Assembly: GCA_011250595.1 (NCBI GenBank)
Contig: JAANMP010000050.1
Coordinates: 1 to 36,308 of the forward strand
Direction: 5' to 3'
DNA from: Bacillus sp. MM2020_1
GTDB lineage: Bacteria; Bacillota; Bacilli; Bacillales; Cytobacillaceae
Length of the DNA stretch: 36,308 nucleotides
Shown here in pieces: positions 7,210-14,892 of the stretch (the stretch's first letter is position 1; the number at the start of each line of letters is the position of its first letter). The translations under genes and the position numbers were made by a program. The notes beneath the pieces were generated by a model. That model did no database searches. It saw only the letters and a program-made list of their open reading frames with translations, and was not told where the DNA came from.

Positions 7210-7878
7210 TTGGATTGGAAACATTTCTTTAACCTAAATCTAGCCATTGAAAGCTTTCCATTTGTGATTCAAGGCATCGGATATACCTTCCTTATATCAT
7301 TAGTAAGCATGGGGGCTGGATTATTTATTGGTTTTTTTCTTTGTCTTGCCCGTAGATCTTCAACTAAATTTCTAAGGCTTCCTGCAAGGTTATATATTTC
7401 GTTTATGCGGGGAATCCCTATGCTTGCTTTACTTTTTATCTTATATTTTGGATTACCTGTTTTCGGTATACAACTAACTGCCATATCTTCAGCAATTATT
7501 GGTTTTAGCATTAATTGTGCGGCATATATTGCCGAAGTCCAACGAGCATCACTGAATAGTGTTTCCAAAGGCCAATGGGATGCAGGTTATGCAATAGGAC
7601 TATCCAATTGGCAAACTCTATATAGAATCATCATTCCGCAGGCAGCAAGGATTGCCATTCCCTCTTTATTAAATATTTTTTTAGATCTTGTGAAAGCTTC
7701 ATCGTTAGCAGCAGTAATATCTGTTCCAGAGCTATTGTTTAATGCACAGATTGTTGCAGGAAGAACATATGACTCCATTACCTTATATTTATTGGTAGCA
7801 CTTATTTACTGGGTTATTTGTATTTTTATTTCAACTTTAACAGAAAAAGTAGAAAAACGTTTCTCTCAATATCAATAG
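7210..7878 (+). CDS. Amino-acid ABC transporter permease (HisM/TcyB-like)
   Basis: This 222-residue integral membrane protein has about five helices and starts DWKHFFNLN. It carries the EAA loop that contacts the ATPase, in the stretch GQWDAGYAIGLSNWQTLYRI followed by IIPQAARIAIP. It belongs to the polar amino-acid permease family (HisM/GlnP). I choose the TTG at 7210 because AAAGGTGG lies 8 bases upstream; a GTG at 7198 would place that site inside the gene. It is coexpressed with the binding lipoprotein. A terminator follows directly, so the expected third component, the ATP-binding subunit, must come from elsewhere. Confidence 0.85.
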   Translation: MDWKHFFNLNLAIESFPFVIQGIGYTFLISLVSMGAGLFIGFFLCLARRSSTKFLRLPARLYISFMRGIPMLALLFILYFGLPVFGIQLTAISSAIIGFSINCAAYIAEVQRASLNSVSKGQWDAGYAIGLSNWQTLYRIIIPQAARIAIPSLLNIFLDLVKASSLAAVISVPELLFNAQIVAGRTYDSITLYLLVALIYWVICIFISTLTEKVEKRFSQYQ

Positions 7879-7891
7879 GTTGTAACATTTG

Positions 7892-7928
7892 AAGATGGCA
7901 AAATACATTAAATTGGCCATCTTTTTTA
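7892..7928 (+). terminator. Terminator of the ABC transporter operon
   Basis: The stem AAGATGGC / GCCATCTT is followed by TTTTT, 14 bases after the permease stop. Confidence 0.8.
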
Positions 7929-7974
7929 TTAGCTTTATTCCAATCTGTGCAAAAATTGCATTTTGTTCAGGCTA

Positions 7975-8039
7975 AAGAACCGAAAACCTCATTTAGATGC
8001 GTCACGGTGAACCTTACCATAAATAGGTACGGTTTTTAT
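7975..8039 (+). repeat. R1 nested-hairpin repeat, copy d
   Basis: The core ACGGTGAACCTTACCATAAATAG is flanked by AACCG on the left and CGGTTTTTA on the right, which pair. The inner hairpin is weaker than in copies b and g. Confidence 0.65.
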
Positions 8040-8060
8040 ATAGGTTTCTGCCCCACATTA

Positions 8061-8088
8061 GTTGGAATGAACCTTCCCATAAATAGAG
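8061..8088 (+). repeat. R1 repeat, truncated copy e
   Basis: GGAATGAACCTTCCCATAAATAG matches the core of the R1 family and lies 22 bases after copy d. The outer arms are missing. Confidence 0.5.
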
Positions 8089-8096
8089 TCTAAACG

Positions 8097-8129
8097 AAAC
8101 CAAGCGAGCTAAATGTCCTCGCTTGGTTT
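8097..8129 (-). terminator. Terminator of the DUF899 gene
   Basis: A 12-bp stem AAACCAAGCGAG / CTCGCTTGGTTT with a 9-base loop starts directly at the stop codon of the DUF899 gene. T-rich sequence follows on both sides. Confidence 0.85.
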
Positions 8130-8130
8130 T

Positions 8131-8826
8131 TCATAGTTTTGCTACGTATTGGTCACGATGCCGCAGTCCTCGGTCGTCCTGTCGGCCCTTCGGCACTAAG
8201 TCAAGAAACTGGTAGGTAATATTTAGCATATCAATGCCGCGGGCATAGGTTGAATAGGTATGGAATAACCCCCCCTCATCATTTTTATAGAAGATGCTCA
8301 CGCCTTCCCTGTCAGTACTCATGGGATTTTGTAAAGTGTAATTATAATATACCTCTTTTTTCTCCACTCCCTCTTCTGAAAAAGATGCTTGAAAATCATA
8401 ATTAAAGTCTGTATTCTGCGAGGAATACCAGGGAAATTCCCAGCCCATTCGCTTTTTAAATGCTTCCAATTTTTCCAATGGAGCACGGGAAATACAAACG
8501 AAAGAGACATCACGGTGATTTAAGTGCGGTAGCATCCCACTATAGTGATCTGCCCAAAAGGAACAATGCTTACAGCCTTGATCCCAACTTGGATTAAACA
8601 TAAAGTGGTAAACAATTAGCTGACTTCTACTAGAAAATAAGTCAGCCAAGGACATTTTACCGCTTGGTCCGTCAAAAATGTATGATTTCTCGACTGCTTC
8701 CCACGGTAAATCTCGCCTCTGCTGGGTGATCTCATCCCGCAGCTTAGTAAATTCCTTTTCTTTCCGCAGCAGCTCTTTCCTCGCTTCAATCCATTGATCT
8801 TTCGGCACAACCTTGTGCTTTTCCAT
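8131..8826 (-). CDS. DUF899 family thioredoxin-like protein
   Basis: This 231-residue protein has the DUF899 (PF05988) pattern. An N-terminal helical segment (EARKELLRKEKEFTKLRDE, about 14-32) is followed by RRDLPWEAVEKSY and a thioredoxin-fold core with SQLIVYHFMFNP. A C-x-x-C pair lies in the segment DQGCKHCSFWAD (C85, C88). The C-terminal part holds GVSIFYKNDEGGLFHTYSTYARG. The family is cytosolic and probably has a disulfide or peroxide-related role, not well defined. AAAGAGGTG precedes the ATG. The gene is monocistronic with its own terminator. Confidence 0.85.
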   Translation of the reverse strand: MEKHKVVPKDQWIEARKELLRKEKEFTKLRDEITQQRRDLPWEAVEKSYIFDGPSGKMSLADLFSSRSQLIVYHFMFNPSWDQGCKHCSFWADHYSGMLPHLNHRDVSFVCISRAPLEKLEAFKKRMGWEFPWYSSQNTDFNYDFQASFSEEGVEKKEVYYNYTLQNPMSTDREGVSIFYKNDEGGLFHTYSTYARGIDMLNITYQFLDLVPKGRQDDRGLRHRDQYVAKL

Positions 8827-9191
8827 AAAAACACCTCTTTAAAGGAATCAATACAAACTTATTCTAGTCATAATTTGAAACCGATATGCTGTAAATTTCT
8901 ATACAAAGGATCAAGCTACGAACGAGAAAACCTTCTTCTATAATAGATAAAAAGGTATAAAACATTAAAAGTGTCTAGAGTATGTCTGTAATAATTATAA
9001 ATAATAAATTTTCCCAATAATTAGAATTTAATGCTAGTGGTGAAAAAACAATAATATCAATGGTTTCAAAGAACGGTTTTGGCTGACTGTAGTTTTCTAC
9101 ATTGATGTGAAAGGGATTATGTTTGTATTTACACTCACGTCATTCACCTATAGTTTGTTACATTTAAATTAGAAAAAAGGAGGTCGTTTTT
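8827..9191. other. Divergent intergenic region before the molybdoenzyme operon
   Basis: AT-rich DNA lies between the divergent DUF899 and lipoprotein genes. The molybdoenzyme operon must start here. A weak -10 (TATAGT, 9149-9154) is present, but no good -35 at 17 bp and no FNR-like dyad at the class II position was found. A TTGATGTGA sequence at 9102-9110 is a half-site only. Confidence 0.4.
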
Positions 9192-9452
9192 ATGAAGCAA
9201 TTGAGTGTATTTACAATTTGCATTATCGGAATTTTCCTTTTGATGACTGGTTGTTCCGAAAAACAATCATCCGATATGCCATTAGTTAACAGTGGCACGT
9301 TGGATGAAGAATACGTTGGAGATAAAGATGTAAAATTGAAAGAGAACTATAAACAAACAACTGAAGAAGAGCAGCTTCAAGCTAATATATTGGAAGAAAT
9401 TGAAAAAGCCAATTCATCTGCAAGCAGTGGTTCTGGTGGTGGACACTTTTAA
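9192..9452 (+). CDS. Small lipoprotein, first gene of the molybdoenzyme operon
   Basis: This 86-residue protein has a signal peptide (about 1-20) and lipobox LMTGC, so Cys21 is the lipid-modified residue. The mature part is short, acidic and largely disordered: Asp/Glu-rich residues 30-75 with a helical TEEEQLQANILEEIEKAN, then a Gly/Ser tail SSGSGGGHF. AAAGGAGG precedes the ATG. It lies 37 bases before the TorD-like chaperone gene and is codirectional, so it should be coexpressed with the exported oxidoreductase and sit on the outer face of the same membrane. I recognise no family. A structural or tethering role for the extracytoplasmic enzyme is a guess from context. Confidence 0.75.
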   Translation: MKQLSVFTICIIGIFLLMTGCSEKQSSDMPLVNSGTLDEEYVGDKDVKLKENYKQTTEEEQLQANILEEIEKANSSASSGSGGGHF

Positions 9453-9489
9453 GTGAAACAAATTGCCAAAAGGCGGTGAGGAAATAAAA

Positions 9490-10131
9490 ATGGAATCTCA
9501 AGTGAAAGTAAACGAAGAAGAAGTACGTTATAAGCAAGCAGTTTATCTGTTCCTTCAAAAGTTTTATGCGGGGGATTTAAATAAATTGACCAGGGAAACC
9601 TGGGCACAATTAAGCAGTTTCTTGGGCCAAGAAACCTCATACTTTTCTAATGGAAATATGAAACAGGGGACAGATATCCTGTCTGAGCTCAATGATTCCT
9701 ACATCAATGAGTTGGAATATGAGTTTAATCGATTGTTTGTTGGACCGAGGCGGTTGGAAGCACCCCCATATGAATCCACCTATCGAAATAGTGAAAGAGC
9801 ATTGATGCAAGGGGATACCTTGGCGGTAAGAAGGTTTTATGAACATGCTGGGCTGGCTGTAAGCAGGAAAAATATTGATCCTGATGACCATCTTTCACTC
9901 GAATTGGAATTTATTTGTTACTTGTTGAGCAACAGTGTGGAAGAGGAAGACTGTTTCGTTTTGTACCAAGAGTTTTTGAAAAAACATTTATTCCATTGGG
10001 TGGAAGAGCACTGCGAATTAATCCGAGAAAGGACCGAAAATACAATATTAACTGGGATTTCTTATCTATTACAAGGGTTGATGGAGGTAGAAAGAAAGCA
10101 ATTGAACATTCAAAGGAGGTTAAAAAAATGA
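9490..10131 (+). CDS. TorD/DmsD-family molybdoenzyme maturation chaperone
   Basis: This 213-residue all-helical protein belongs to the TorD family (PF02613). The hallmark segment is EYEFNRLFVGPRRLEAPPYE at about 76-95 followed by STYRNSERALMQGDTL. A later DDHLSLELEFICYLL segment forms the second conserved helix. These chaperones bind the Tat signal of a Mo-bisPGD enzyme and hold it back until the cofactor is inserted. Start ATG 9490 is preceded by GGTGAGGA; an earlier in-frame TTG lacks one. The stop overlaps the next start (ATGA), so it is translationally coupled to the oxidoreductase it most likely serves. Confidence 0.88.
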   Translation: MESQVKVNEEEVRYKQAVYLFLQKFYAGDLNKLTRETWAQLSSFLGQETSYFSNGNMKQGTDILSELNDSYINELEYEFNRLFVGPRRLEAPPYESTYRNSERALMQGDTLAVRRFYEHAGLAVSRKNIDPDDHLSLELEFICYLLSNSVEEEDCFVLYQEFLKKHLFHWVEEHCELIRERTENTILTGISYLLQGLMEVERKQLNIQRRLKK

Positions 10132-12326
10132 GTAGTTTTTCTAGACGTACCTTTTTAAAAGGGTCTGCGACTCTTGGTGCACTGTTGGGAATTGGAAGTA
10201 CAGCTTCTAATTTCCAAAAATTGAATATGAACACAGCCCATGCTGCCGGAAAGACAAAGCAAGTGTTTAGCTCTTGCCCAAGAAATTGTTATGATACATG
10301 TTCAATCGTTACAACGGTGGAAGATGGAACAATAAAATTTATTACAGGCAATAAAAATAATACATACACAAATGGGCGTTTGTGTGTGAAAGGTTTCACA
10401 TACCCTAACTATGTTTATTCACCTGACCGGATCAAATATCCAATGAAGCAAAAGAAACGGGGCTCAGGTAAATGGGAGCGGATTTCATGGGATGAAGCGT
10501 ATGATATGATCGCGAAAAAGATTCTTGCAATTAAAGAAAAACATGGCAGCACCTTACCGATTGCTTTGGATAAATACTCCGGAAACTTCAATGTTTTATC
10601 CTATGGAGTGGAAGGGATGATGGCTAGCTGGGGGTATACAACAAGGGCTCAGGGAACACCATGTTGGCCGGCAGGCATCGATTCTCAAACCTTCGATTTT
10701 GGTACGATTGTCAATTCAGATCCGGAAATGATGGTGAAAGCAAAATACTTAATTATTTGGGGAGCCAATCCCGCTTGGACTTCGGTTCACTCCATGAGTA
10801 TTATTCAAAGAGCCAAAGAAAATGGAACAAAAGTAGTGGTTATTGACCCGATTATGACTGATACGGCAGCAAAGGCTGACGAATACATTGAAATCAAGGC
10901 ATCAACGGACGGTGCGTTTGCATTGGGCATGGCAAAATATATTCTTGACCACAATTTGCATGATATGGAATGGATGAAGAAAAATTCGAACGGCTATGAA
11001 GAGTATTTGAATTATCTCCGCCATAATGTGTCACTGGAATGGGCTTCAGAAAAAACAGGTGTGCCGGTTAAAGTGATTGAACGATTAGCCCGGGAATATG
11101 CTGCCGCAAAACCTGCCTCCATTTGGATTGGATATGGCATGCAAAGACATACAAACGGGGGAGCAGCGGTACGTTCCATTGATGCCTTAGCCGCCATGTC
11201 CGGAAATATCGGGGTGGTTGGCGGCGGCGCCAACTATGCTCAATTAGACAGCTGGGGCTTTAACTACGCGGCTCAGCTTGCTGGAACATTGCCTGAAGGC
11301 AGTGGCGGTGAAGGGGATAGGATGATTAATATCAATAACTTCCCTGCCCAAGTATTAGCGATTAATAATGATCCGAAACAAATTCCGATTGAAATGCTTT
11401 GGGTTGCCTGCCGTAATCCAATTGCTCAGGATCCGGAGACGTCTGTTTCCTATAAAGCCTTCGAAACAATCGATTTTATTGTAACCGCTGATTTATGGTT
11501 TAACGCAACAGTGAATCAGTCAGATTTAGTGCTTCCTGTCTGCTCCATATTTGAAACGTGGGGACTTCATGCGAGTTACTGGCATTACTGGATGAATGTA
11601 AATGAACAAGCCATAAACCCATTATACGAATCAAAAAGTGATGTAGAGATCGCCATGGGGATTTCGAAAAAATTAAATGAATTGCAGCCTGGTTCCTGTA
11701 CCTATCCGACGGACCGGACGATGGAAGAATGGGTAGGAATGGAAATGTCCGATGCCTTCATCCAAAAATTTGGCTTCAAATCCTGGAGGGATATTTTAGA
11801 GAAAGGAACCGCTAAGGTGACTGGATATGATGCTGCCTGGGCAGATGGAAAGTTTAGAACCCCGTCAGGAAAATATGAATTTTTATCGAAAAAGTGTGCT
11901 TCCTTTGGCCATCACGCTCTGCCGGTTTATATGGAAGAAATGGAGGTTCCAAAGGAAAGGCCGATCCGGTTATTATCACCTCATTGGAAATACGGACTGC
12001 ACTCCCAATTCCAAAATTTAGAATGGATGCAGTCGGTTCATAATGAGCCCTACATGGAAATCCATCCGGTTCTGGCGAAACAAAAGGGCATTAAAGAAGG
12101 TTCAAAGGTAAAGGTGTCAAGTGATATCGGTTTTGTGGAAATAAAAGCAAAAGTTACCCAATCGGTACCGAAGAATGCTGTGGTCATTTATGAAGGCTGG
12201 TATAAGGATCAGAAGTTTAATGTGAACTTCCTGGTGAAAGCAACACCTGCAGATATGGGTTCTTGTGCTACGGGACAGGCGGGTCTTGCCTTCCATGATC
12301 AGTTTGTCGATATAGAAAAAATGTAA
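10128..12326 (+). CDS. Tat-exported Mo/W-bisPGD oxidoreductase, DMSO reductase family catalytic subunit (Cys-ligated)
   Basis: This 732-residue catalytic subunit has a twin-arginine signal SRRTFLKGSA near residues 5-14 and likely cleavage after AHA near 39, so it works outside the membrane. A [4Fe-4S] motif is formed by C50, C54, C58 and C86 (SSCPRNCYDTC...LCVKG). Bis-MGD domains follow: RISWDEAYDMI, YLIIWGANPAW, VVVIDPIMTDTA, and a C-terminal PSGKYEFLS and molydop-binding domain. The expected metal-ligand position reads QGTPCWPAG, giving Cys179 rather than the Ser of DmsA. That places it with thiosulfate/polysulfide, arsenate or nitrate-type enzymes rather than true DMSO reductases. AAAGGAGG precedes the ATG. 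Neighbours supply chaperone, FeS subunit and DmsC-like anchor. The substrate is unknown. Confidence 0.88.
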   Translation: MSSFSRRTFLKGSATLGALLGIGSTASNFQKLNMNTAHAAGKTKQVFSSCPRNCYDTCSIVTTVEDGTIKFITGNKNNTYTNGRLCVKGFTYPNYVYSPDRIKYPMKQKKRGSGKWERISWDEAYDMIAKKILAIKEKHGSTLPIALDKYSGNFNVLSYGVEGMMASWGYTTRAQGTPCWPAGIDSQTFDFGTIVNSDPEMMVKAKYLIIWGANPAWTSVHSMSIIQRAKENGTKVVVIDPIMTDTAAKADEYIEIKASTDGAFALGMAKYILDHNLHDMEWMKKNSNGYEEYLNYLRHNVSLEWASEKTGVPVKVIERLAREYAAAKPASIWIGYGMQRHTNGGAAVRSIDALAAMSGNIGVVGGGANYAQLDSWGFNYAAQLAGTLPEGSGGEGDRMININNFPAQVLAINNDPKQIPIEMLWVACRNPIAQDPETSVSYKAFETIDFIVTADLWFNATVNQSDLVLPVCSIFETWGLHASYWHYWMNVNEQAINPLYESKSDVEIAMGISKKLNELQPGSCTYPTDRTMEEWVGMEMSDAFIQKFGFKSWRDILEKGTAKVTGYDAAWADGKFRTPSGKYEFLSKKCASFGHHALPVYMEEMEVPKERPIRLLSPHWKYGLHSQFQNLEWMQSVHNEPYMEIHPVLAKQKGIKEGSKVKVSSDIGFVEIKAKVTQSVPKNAVVIYEGWYKDQKFNVNFLVKATPADMGSCATGQAGLAFHDQFVDIEKM

Positions 12327-12339
12327 GGAGGTTTCATAA

Positions 12340-12912
12340 ATGGCAAAGAAACAGAAAAGATTGGCTTTCTTAATCCACATGGACCGTTGTGTAGGCTGCA
12401 ATGCTTGCACCATATCGTGCAAGAGCTTTTACGATTTAGATCCGAGCATCAATCGGAGGTTTGTCCGCGAGGCAGACGAGATGCTGGCAGGAACGGCGAA
12501 ACGCTGCTATATCTCTACAGCCTGCAATCATTGTGATGAACCTGCTTGTGCGAAAGCCTGCCCAACAGGTGCATATACAAAACTAGAAAACGGGATTGTA
12601 AAACATAATCAGGATCGATGCATCGGCTGCAAAATGTGTGGAACGGCTTGTCCATATGGCGTCCCGCAATTTGATCCTGCTAAAAAGAAAATGAGTAAGT
12701 GCAGTATGTGTTTTGACCGGATTGAAGTTGGAGAGGATCCAATTTGTGTGGCTTCCTGTCCAATGGAGGCAATTGAAATTGTCGACTTAAACGAAATCAA
12801 TGAATCAAAAGTGGTTTCCGATGTCAGGGGCTTTGTGGATTCCAGCATTACCGGTTCATCCACCCGGTTTATTTTGCCAGCGGCAACCAGTGCTGTAAGG
12901 GGGGAATTATAA
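12340..12912 (+). CDS. DmsB-like four-cluster iron-sulfur subunit
   Basis: This 190-residue electron-transfer subunit has four ferredoxin-type cysteine sets. They are C17/C20/C23/C27 (RCVGCNACTISC), ACNHCDEPACAKACPTG, RCIGCKMCGTACPYG and KCSMCFDRIEVGEDPICVASC. This is the standard DmsB/NrfC/PsrB layout and carries electrons between the membrane anchor and the Mo/W subunit. AAGGAGG precedes the ATG. It lies 13 bases after the catalytic subunit gene, and its stop overlaps the anchor start (TAATG). It has no signal of its own and would be co-exported with the Tat-bearing partner. The C-terminal ~35 residues after the last cluster are polar. Confidence 0.9.
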   Translation: MAKKQKRLAFLIHMDRCVGCNACTISCKSFYDLDPSINRRFVREADEMLAGTAKRCYISTACNHCDEPACAKACPTGAYTKLENGIVKHNQDRCIGCKMCGTACPYGVPQFDPAKKKMSKCSMCFDRIEVGEDPICVASCPMEAIEIVDLNEINESKVVSDVRGFVDSSITGSSTRFILPAATSAVRGEL

Positions 12913-13715
12913 TGGAACATAGTATGGCCCTTGTTGTTTTTACGTTTCTTTCACAATTGGCGATTGGAGCCTTTGCTGCCCAGTTTTTCCTTGAGGCTTA
13001 CAAAGAAAAAGTCTCAAAGCGTTCAGCCTTTATCAGTTTGATAGCCATTTTGGCAGTTTCTGTGGCAGCGGTCATTGTATCGGTATTCCATCTAGGGCAT
13101 CCTTTTGCCGCCTATCGGGCCATTCTCAACTTTGATGACTCGTGGCTGTCGCGGGAAATTGTCTTCTTCCCATCCTTTATGCTGTTTGTATTTCTCTATA
13201 CTATTGCTGCAAAAACAAAGAGGCAAAAACAAACGCTTGGATGGATCACCATGATTCTCGGTGCCATTACCATTTTTAGCACAGCTATGATTTATACCAT
13301 TCCAGCTGTTCCTGCATGGAACAGCGGTATGACGCTGTCAGCATTTTTCGCCACAGCTCTATTGCTGGGACCTGTTTTTATCCAATTGCTGTTGTCAATT
13401 TTGGAAAAGAGGTTCTTCAATTTCTCGCTCTATACCTTGATTGTTGCCGCTCTTGCTATTTTAATAAATGTGATTCATGTAACAATCTTAGAAGGAGGGC
13501 TTCCTGCAGCGGTTGAATCAGCAGGACTGTTGGTTGTGAGTCCGTTATTTTGGCTGAAAATGATCGCGTTAATAGCAGCTTTCCTTATCGCTGGTTATTT
13601 GCTATTAAAGAAAAGGAGTTGCTCCCTTTTGACAGTGAGCATTATATTTGCTTGTTTCATCGTGTCAGAGTTTCTTGGCAGAATGTTGTTTTATTCCTTA
13701 GGGATTCATTTGTAA
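12912..13715 (+). CDS. DmsC-like membrane anchor subunit
   Basis: This 267-residue protein has about eight hydrophobic helices. The pattern is that of the DmsC family (PF04976): an opening MALVVFTFLSQLAIGAFA, a VFHLGHPFAAYRAILNFDDS loop with HLG and a conserved Ser-Arg-Glu (LSREI), and YTIPAVPAWN. Such subunits bind and oxidise or reduce menaquinone and anchor the FeS and catalytic subunits. Start ATG overlaps the previous stop by one base. The final helices end in GRMLFYSLGIHL. DmsC rather than NrfD/PsrC is favoured by the HLG and SREI segments and by the length. Confidence 0.85.
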   Translation: MEHSMALVVFTFLSQLAIGAFAAQFFLEAYKEKVSKRSAFISLIAILAVSVAAVIVSVFHLGHPFAAYRAILNFDDSWLSREIVFFPSFMLFVFLYTIAAKTKRQKQTLGWITMILGAITIFSTAMIYTIPAVPAWNSGMTLSAFFATALLLGPVFIQLLLSILEKRFFNFSLYTLIVAALAILINVIHVTILEGGLPAAVESAGLLVVSPLFWLKMIALIAAFLIAGYLLLKKRSCSLLTVSIIFACFIVSEFLGRMLFYSLGIHL

Positions 13716-13742
13716 TCGCAATTTAGGGGAGGAAGATTCCTG

Positions 13743-14825
13743 GTGATTTTTGATCAGATTAAAAAGCTGTCCAATGTTCTCATGAAGAAAGTCGATAAAA
13801 TGGAAGTGCAGGCAAACAAATGCTTAAAAGTTCGAGCAGTCACCAGCAACTGTTCCGCCTGCATCGATGTTTGTCCAATAAACAGCATTGATATAACACT
13901 TGACTCCATTGAGGTCAAAGAGTCTTGCATCGCTTGCGGACTTTGTACATCCGTTTGTCAGACCAATGCACTTAAATGGAATCATCCACCCCTTATCCAA
14001 TTGTTAAATCAATTAAGGCAATTATCTAATCGTGAAACTGAGGTTTACCTTGCTTGCGCACGGACCATGAAAGGTACTGCCAAATCAAATGTGGTCGAGG
14101 TTCCATGTCTTGGCTTGCTGCCAGCGGAGCTTTGGGTTAGTGCCGGTCTCTATGTTCCTAATTTAAACATTATTTACCAGTCAACTTGCTGTGACACCTG
14201 TATGATTGGTGAGGGCGAAAGACTGTTCTTGGATCAGAAAAAAGAGGCTGAAGACATCCTCGGCCAAAAGTTTCCGGTAGGCTTACCTAACAAGGTCAAA
14301 GAAGATCGACTTATAGACCATCAACGGCGTAGGTTTTTACTTTCTATGCTGGAAGAGGCAAAAGAGACCAATACGATAACAGTGAAAGAAGTTATGGATG
14401 TAGATAAAACCTTGTCTCCTTTCGAAAAATTTGACCGTTATTGCCAGCAGCAGAATGAATTCGAAGAACTAGCAGCAACAGCAGAAGAAATAAAAAATAA
14501 TGTCATCGATAAACTGTTGAATGACACTGTTATTCATACTGATAAAAGAGCCTTGTTGTTTCTAGCCTTTAAGAAGCGTTCGGATTTACCAGAAAACATG
14601 ACTTTTTTCACCCCGGACATTCAAGAAAGCTGTTCCCGCTGCGGTGCTTGTGCGTTCTTATGTCCAACAGATGCCATGATTATGGATAATCAATCGATCA
14701 TCCTATCGACAAATAAATGTGTCTCCTGCGGGCTTTGTGAAGAAATTTGCTATGAAAAGCACATCCATATGACAGAGAAAAAGGGAACGGTTTTTCAGGA
14801 TAAATTTATGTACCTTCTCCATTGA
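13743..14825 (+). CDS. Multi-cluster ferredoxin protein with central cysteine-rich domain
   Basis: This 360-residue protein has two N-terminal [4Fe-4S] sets (C37/C40/C44, and C62/C65/C68/C72 as SCIACGLCTSVC). A central domain carries scattered cysteines (C105 in LACARTM, C122 in EVPCLGLLP, C149/C150/C153 in STCCDTC). Two C-terminal sets follow (SCSRCGACAFLCPTDAM and KCVSCGLCEEIC). The central arrangement recalls the MvhD/FlxA-type delta domain that takes electrons from flavin or FeS partners, but that comparison is by pattern only. The GTG start is preceded by GGGGAGGA. No signal or membrane helices were seen, so it is cytoplasmic. It is the last gene of the operon and could link the membrane complex to soluble electron donors or assist assembly. 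Confidence 0.75.
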   Translation: MIFDQIKKLSNVLMKKVDKMEVQANKCLKVRAVTSNCSACIDVCPINSIDITLDSIEVKESCIACGLCTSVCQTNALKWNHPPLIQLLNQLRQLSNRETEVYLACARTMKGTAKSNVVEVPCLGLLPAELWVSAGLYVPNLNIIYQSTCCDTCMIGEGERLFLDQKKEAEDILGQKFPVGLPNKVKEDRLIDHQRRRFLLSMLEEAKETNTITVKEVMDVDKTLSPFEKFDRYCQQQNEFEELAATAEEIKNNVIDKLLNDTVIHTDKRALLFLAFKKRSDLPENMTFFTPDIQESCSRCGACAFLCPTDAMIMDNQSIILSTNKCVSCGLCEEICYEKHIHMTEKKGTVFQDKFMYLLH

Positions 14826-14852
14826 AAAAGCAGTGCGATTGAACTGCTTTTT
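14825..14852 (+). terminator. Terminator of the molybdoenzyme operon
   Basis: A 10-bp stem AAAAAGCAGT / ACTGCTTTTT has an 8-base loop and starts at the stop codon of the ferredoxin gene. The symmetric A/T flanks make it usable in both directions, fitting the convergent PucR-family gene. Confidence 0.85.
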
Positions 14853-14892
14853 GTGTGCGCTTGGCACAGAAAGCATGGAATGCCGGTCGTCC

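Noticed and set aside
9061..9160. FNR box before the molybdoenzyme operon
   Set aside because: Only a half-site TTGATGTGA is present, and no -10 lies at the matching distance.
9915..10127. 71-codon N-terminal extension of the exported oxidoreductase
   Set aside because: It overlaps the TorD gene out of frame. The Tat signal and AAAGGAGG place the start at 10128.
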